Assembly (NCBI RefSeq): GCF_000768315.1
Contig: NZ_AQQX01000012.1
Location: 1-64,000, forward strand
DNA from: Pseudooceanicola atlanticus
Lineage (GTDB): Bacteria; Pseudomonadota; Alphaproteobacteria; Rhodobacterales; Rhodobacteraceae
DNA length: 64,000 nt
Reading direction: 5' to 3'
Notes under the pieces: model-generated
Told to the model about the DNA's origin: nothing
Databases searched by the model: none
The model's input: only the letters and a program-made list of their open reading frames with translations
Translations under genes and position numbers: made by a program
In this document: in pieces, positions 60,511 through 64,000 of the stretch
How the letters are laid out: each line of letters begins with the position of its first letter
Numbering within the stretch: position 1 is the stretch's first letter

Positions 60511-61476
60511 ATGTACTCCGACACCCCTCTCGGCCGCTTGCGCCTGCCTGTGATCTGCTCGCCCATGTTCCTGGTGTCCGGGCCGGATCTTGTCGTCGCC
60601 CAGTGCAAAGCCGGCGTCATCGGCAGCTTTCCGGCGCTGAACGCACGCGAGTCCGAAGGTGAACCGCCGCTGCTTGGAGCCTGGCTCAAGCGCATCACTG
60701 AAGAGCTTGACGCGCACAATCAGGCCAATCCCGATCGGCCCGCCGCGCCATTCGCGGTCAACCAGATCGTCCATCGATCGAATGATCGGATTGAGCGGGA
60801 CGTCGAAATATGTGCGCGCTGGAAAGTGCCTGTCTGGATCACATCAATGGGCGCACGGGAAGACGTCAACCAGGCGGCACATGAGTGCGGCGGCACTGTA
60901 CTGCACGATGTAATCAACAACAAATACGCCAGGAAAGCGATCGACAAGGGCGCCGACGGCCTGATCGCGGTCTGCGCCGGCGCTGGCGGCCACGCCGGGG
61001 CCTTGTCACCCTTTGCGCTGGTTCAGGAAATCCGGAAATGGTTCGATGGTCCGCTTGCCCTGTCCGGGTCCATCGCGACCGGGCGCTCAATTCTGGCGGC
61101 GCAGGCCATGGGTGCGGATTTTGGGTATATCGGATCCCCCTTCATTGCCATGACCGAGGCGGTCGCGTCGGAGGAGTACAAGCAAATGATCGTCGAAGGC
61201 GGGGCCGATGATATTGTCTATACCGACTATTTCAGCGGCGTGCATGCCAACTATCTGAAACCGTCGGTGCGGGCGGTCGGTCTCGATCCGGACAACCTGG
61301 CCGGGATCGGCAACAAACTCGATCTGGCCACCGGCGACATTCGCCCCAAGGCCTGGCGTGACATCTGGGGCAGCGGTCAGGGGATCGGAGCGGTGAAAGA
61401 GGTGATGACCACGGCGGACTACGTCGACCGTCTCGACCGGGAATACCAGGGCGCCAAAGATGCGCTCTGTTCCTGA
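60511..61476 (+). CDS. Nitronate monooxygenase-like FMN protein
   Basis: This 321-residue TIM-barrel protein belongs to the nitronate monooxygenase (2-nitropropane dioxygenase) family, which includes FMN enzymes of several functions. The N-terminal LRLPVICSPMFLVSGPDLVV, the catalytic-His block AVCAGAGGHAGALSPFALV and the phosphate-binding LALSGSIATGRSILAAQAMG are conserved. A monocistronic gene, it faces the ECH operon across a 223-bp gap and the PaaK-like operon at its end, with a hairpin behind. In fatty-acid-type clusters relatives may act as enoyl reductases, so its role here is open. Confidence 0.87.
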   Translation: MYSDTPLGRLRLPVICSPMFLVSGPDLVVAQCKAGVIGSFPALNARESEGEPPLLGAWLKRITEELDAHNQANPDRPAAPFAVNQIVHRSNDRIERDVEICARWKVPVWITSMGAREDVNQAAHECGGTVLHDVINNKYARKAIDKGADGLIAVCAGAGGHAGALSPFALVQEIRKWFDGPLALSGSIATGRSILAAQAMGADFGYIGSPFIAMTEAVASEEYKQMIVEGGADDIVYTDYFSGVHANYLKPSVRAVGLDPDNLAGIGNKLDLATGDIRPKAWRDIWGSGQGIGAVKEVMTTADYVDRLDREYQGAKDALCS

Positions 61477-61483
61477 CGAAAGA

Positions 61484-61507
61484 GGGCGGCCAGTTGCCCG
61501 GCCGCCC
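61484..61507. terminator. Hairpin after the nitronate-monooxygenase-like gene
   Basis: GGGCGGCC (61484-61491) and GGCCGCCC (61500-61507) make an 8-bp stem with an 8-base loop; ATCTGTTTCTG follows. It lies between convergent genes and may stop both transcripts. Confidence 0.65.
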
Positions 61508-61547
61508 ATCTGTTTCTGCGGTTGTCGCGAATGATCGAGACCCGATC

Positions 61548-62750
61548 TTAGCGGTCGTTTTGGTTGACGATCAGTTCTGCATTTTCGGGTAGTTCCGAAA
61601 CAATGTTCACCTCGTCAGCACGAATTCGTGCATGCAGTTTGAAGGTATCAGCGGCGGCGGCTTCCGCGGCGGAAGCGTCGGCACCGTCTTCCAGCACAAG
61701 CGAGAGGCGGATCATGTCGCGATCGTTCTCGCGCGTTACCACGGCCTGCGCGGCCTTTGCGCCCGGCGTGCCGATGACAACTTCTTCAACCACGCGCGGA
61801 TAAACGAAAATCTCGCGCACTTTGACCGCTGCCCCGACCCGTCCCTGCAATGCTGAAATCCGGCTGACGGTGCCATCCGCGTTGCTTTCCAGGGCAAAGG
61901 CGCTGTCGCCGGTGCCGAACCGGATCATCGGCCAGGTGGCATCGCGCGCGGTCACGACAACCTCGCCCGGTTCACCATGGGCGACCTGTTCGCCGCTGAT
62001 CGGATCGCAGATCTGCACCACGCGGTCGGGATGAACCAGGTAGCCTTTGCCGCCATCCTCATAGGCAACAAGGCCCAGATCGGCGGTGGCATAGGCGGCC
62101 CAGGTGGACACGCCGTATTCGGCCTCGATCCGGCGGCGCTTGGTCATCCAGTCGCCCATCTCACCGCCGAGGAAGGCTGTCTTCACCTTCCATGCGTCGC
62201 GGCCATAGGTTTCGATCACCTTGTCCGCCAGCGTCAGGAAAAACGCGGTCGAGGCGCAGATCGAAGTCACGCCGGTTTCGACGATGATCTGTGCCTGAAG
62301 CTCCGTATTGCCGACGCCGCCGGGGATTACGGTGGCGCCAGCAGCCTGTGCGGCTTCGTCGAACAAAAGCCCCGCGGGCACCAGATGATACATCCAGGTG
62401 TTCAGGATGATACCCCCCGGCCCCACGCCTGCCGACTTGAACAGCAGGTCAAGGCCGTGGCCGCCGCCGCCCGAAAGGGCCGGTTCGAAAATCGGGCCGG
62501 GGGACACGTAGATCCGCCCGATATCCTTCAGATCAGACGCCAGAAACCCGCCAAAGGGCGGGTTCTCGCGTTGGATTTTCAGAAGTTCTTCCTTTTTCAT
62601 CACTGGAAGACGCGAGAGGTCCGTCACCGATGTGACGGCTGCCGGATCGAATCCGGCAGCCGCAAATCGCGATTTCAGGCCAGGAGCCTTGTTGGCCGCA
62701 GCGGCATAGGCTTGAGCTATATCTTGGTAGATATCATCAGACATTTCCAT
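61548..62750 (-). CDS. PaaK-like protein with degenerate adenylation motifs
   Basis: This 400-residue protein resembles phenylacetate-CoA ligase and shares its layout: LSRLPVMKKEELLKIQRENP, YVSPGPIFEPALSGGG, MIRFGTGDSAFALESNADGT, and GRVGAAVKVREIFVYPRVVE. The P-loop, which is SSGTTGKP in active ligases, reads SPGPIFEP here, and the following YG-TE box reads YATADLGLV. Both changes touch ATP binding, so ligase activity is doubtful. It is the last gene of an operon with an ECH and an ACAD. It may be a CoA-thioester binding or accessory protein. Confidence 0.85.
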   Translation of the reverse strand: MEMSDDIYQDIAQAYAAAANKAPGLKSRFAAAGFDPAAVTSVTDLSRLPVMKKEELLKIQRENPPFGGFLASDLKDIGRIYVSPGPIFEPALSGGGGHGLDLLFKSAGVGPGGIILNTWMYHLVPAGLLFDEAAQAAGATVIPGGVGNTELQAQIIVETGVTSICASTAFFLTLADKVIETYGRDAWKVKTAFLGGEMGDWMTKRRRIEAEYGVSTWAAYATADLGLVAYEDGGKGYLVHPDRVVQICDPISGEQVAHGEPGEVVVTARDATWPMIRFGTGDSAFALESNADGTVSRISALQGRVGAAVKVREIFVYPRVVEEVVIGTPGAKAAQAVVTRENDRDMIRLSLVLEDGADASAAEAAAADTFKLHARIRADEVNIVSELPENAELIVNQNDR

Positions 62751-62771
62751 GCCTCCTCGTCCAATCGGGCG

Positions 62772-63581
62772 TTAAATCGGGCAGTCCTTGCGGAAGTTCG
62801 GCGTGCGCTTCTCGCGGTGCGACAACACACCCTCCTTGACGTCCTCGCTCATGAAGCCAAGCATCTCCAGCGCGGTCGACGCATCAAAGATCGGCCCGGC
62901 CTGGCGCAGCCAGTTGTTCAGCGAATACTTGGTCCAGCGGATCGCGCTTTGCGAGCCGTTGGCCAGTTCGACAGCCGTGTCCAAAGCGATCTGCTGAAGC
63001 TCGTCATCCTCGACGCACATTGACACCAGACCGATACGCTCGGCCTCTTCGCCCGACACCGGCTTGCAGGTCATCAGATAGTATTTCGCCTTGGCCATCG
63101 AGGTCAGCAGCGGCCAGATGATCGCCGCGACGTCACCGGCGGCAACACCAAGGCGGGGATGACCATCGACAATCTTGGCCTTCTTTCCGGCGATCGAGAT
63201 ATCGGCCAGAATGGCAACCACAAGGCCCGCGCCGGCCGCAGGGCCATTGATCGCGGAAATGATCGGCTTGTTGCAGTTGATGATGTTATAGACGAGATCC
63301 TTGGCTTCTTTCCACGTCTTCATGATCTCGTGCGAATTGCCAATCATGTTTTCGATCAGGCTGAAATCACCGCCGGCGGAAAACGCCTTGCCCGCGCCGG
63401 TCACGATGACCGCGTTAATGTCGGGGTCGCGGTCGATGTCGATCCACATGTCGGTCATCTGGGTGTGGGTTTCCGCATCCACGGAATTGAAGGTCTCGGG
63501 CCGGTCGAAGGTGATGCGCAGCACGCGATCCGCCGGGTAGTCAAATTTCAGTTTGTCGTATTTTGCATAACGATCCGACAT
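62772..63581 (-). CDS. Enoyl-CoA hydratase/isomerase family protein
   Basis: A crotonase-fold protein of 269 residues. Segments: GAGKAFSAGGDFSLIENM and INGPAAGAGLVVAILADISI for the oxyanion hole; the catalytic strand reads VDGHPRLGVAAGDVAAIIWP, which differs from both crotonase and the two other ECH proteins of this window. The start at 63581 follows GGAGGAAATAGAACT. It lies 21 bp before the PaaK-like gene and 28 bp after an ACAD gene, so the three form one operon. Confidence 0.9.
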   Translation of the reverse strand: MSDRYAKYDKLKFDYPADRVLRITFDRPETFNSVDAETHTQMTDMWIDIDRDPDINAVIVTGAGKAFSAGGDFSLIENMIGNSHEIMKTWKEAKDLVYNIINCNKPIISAINGPAAGAGLVVAILADISIAGKKAKIVDGHPRLGVAAGDVAAIIWPLLTSMAKAKYYLMTCKPVSGEEAERIGLVSMCVEDDELQQIALDTAVELANGSQSAIRWTKYSLNNWLRQAGPIFDASTALEMLGFMSEDVKEGVLSHREKRTPNFRKDCPI

Positions 63582-63609
63582 AGTTCTATTTCCTCCGTGG
63601 GGTATTGAA

Positions 63610-64000
63610 TTAACCAGGCAGCCCGAGGACCGCCTTGGACAGGATGTTTCTCTGGATTTCGTTCGATCCACCGTAGATCGTGGTGGGTCTGGCCTTGTAG
63701 AAGCTGGCCAGAACATCGACATTTATGTTGCCGACCTGAAGCGGCCCGATGGAGCCGCCATCGGGGCCGGCTGCTTCGATCATCAGCTCGGTGATGCGCT
63801 GGAAGCATTCAGTCACCCAAATCTTCAGCATGGAGACATCCGCACCCAGCGTCTCGCCACGTTTGAGCTGATCTGCAAAACGGGCATAAAGTGCGGCATG
63901 ATCTTCCACATCCAGTGCCGCCTGGGCAAAACGGTCGCGGAACACCGGATCGTCAAACGCGCCACGGCCACGGGCAAAGCTCTCCAATTGCCCCAGCGCG
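63610..64000 (-). CDS. Acyl-CoA dehydrogenase, cut by the window edge
   Basis: Only the C-terminal ~130 residues are in the window. They show the ACAD C-domain: KIWVTECFQRITELMIEAAG, then ARPTTIYGGSNEIQRNILSK and the end AVLGLPG. The MCAD-type Glu is Gly (YGGSNEI), as in alpha subunits of heteromeric ACADs; the alternative site lies outside. The gene reads from beyond 64000 toward the ECH gene and likely opens or belongs to a larger operon. Confidence 0.9.
   Translation of the reverse strand, partial: ALGQLESFARGRGAFDDPVFRDRFAQAALDVEDHAALYARFADQLKRGETLGADVSMLKIWVTECFQRITELMIEAAGPDGGSIGPLQVGNINVDVLASFYKARPTTIYGGSNEIQRNILSKAVLGLPG

Noticed and set aside
1-64000. CRISPR arrays, tRNA or rRNA genes, phage genes
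   Set aside because: Looked for regular spaced repeats, cloverleaf-type stretches and phage structural genes by eye and saw none.

Overview
This 64 kb window is GC-rich, almost fully coding, and reads as a chromosomal or megaplasmid segment of an alphaproteobacterium, most likely a Rhodobacterales (roseobacter/Paracoccus-like) lineage. The reasons are four TRAP-type transporter systems, many CaiB/BaiF CoA-transferases, acyl-CoA dehydrogenases (ACADs) and NDP-forming acyl-CoA ligases, and IS3 and IS66 elements of the kind common in that order. The taxonomic call is an inference. I saw no tRNA, rRNA or CRISPR.

Layout. (1) 1-5.3 kb is a zone of decay. It holds the right part of an IS3-family element, a 3' stub of a TRAP dctP, an SDR remnant, a CaiB/BaiF gene with two frameshifts and a stop, and remains of a branched-chain-type ABC importer (livJ with two stops, livF with frameshifts). 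(2) 5.3-17.4 kb, minus strand, is a tightly packed 11-gene run: dctPQM, SDR, ACAD, AMP-forming ligase, MaoC, NDP-forming ligase, citryl-CoA-lyase-like protein, CaiB/BaiF transferase and ACAD. (3) 17.6-20.1 kb is an IS66 element with a perfect 8-bp target duplication and a frameshifted tnpC. (4) 20.4-31.4 kb holds an IclR regulator and two divergent operons: ligase/ACAD/CaiB on minus, and split ligase/MaoC/ACAD/thiolase-like/DUF35 on plus. (5) 31.5-37.8 kb, minus strand, holds a TAXI-type TRAP system, a two-subunit class I CoA-transferase-like pair and an unassigned multi-pass membrane protein. (6) 38.3-52.0 kb holds MmgE/PrpD plus a two-subunit ACAD, a second IclR with a MaoC, and an eight-gene plus-strand operon (two-subunit ACAD, TAXI transporter, thioesterase, SDR, DUF35, thiolase-like). 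(7) 52.1-60.3 kb, minus strand, is another run: ECH, CaiB, two ACADs, ECH and dctQMP. (8) 60.5-64 kb holds a nitronate-monooxygenase-like gene, a PaaK-like protein, an ECH and an ACAD cut by the window edge.

Taken together the genes describe uptake of carboxylates (TRAP), CoA activation by four different enzyme classes, and beta-oxidation-like or retro-aldol shortening. The composition (two-subunit ACADs, non-catalytic-looking MaoC proteins, thiolase homologues without the usual Cys and paired with DUF35 proteins) resembles side-chain degradation of steroid or terpenoid-like acids, but the substrate cannot be read from sequence. The most interesting untold structure is a dispersed palindrome, CACATATGTG, found exactly in three promoter gaps, with related sites in two more. 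It suggests a shared regulon, plausibly controlled by the resident IclR proteins.
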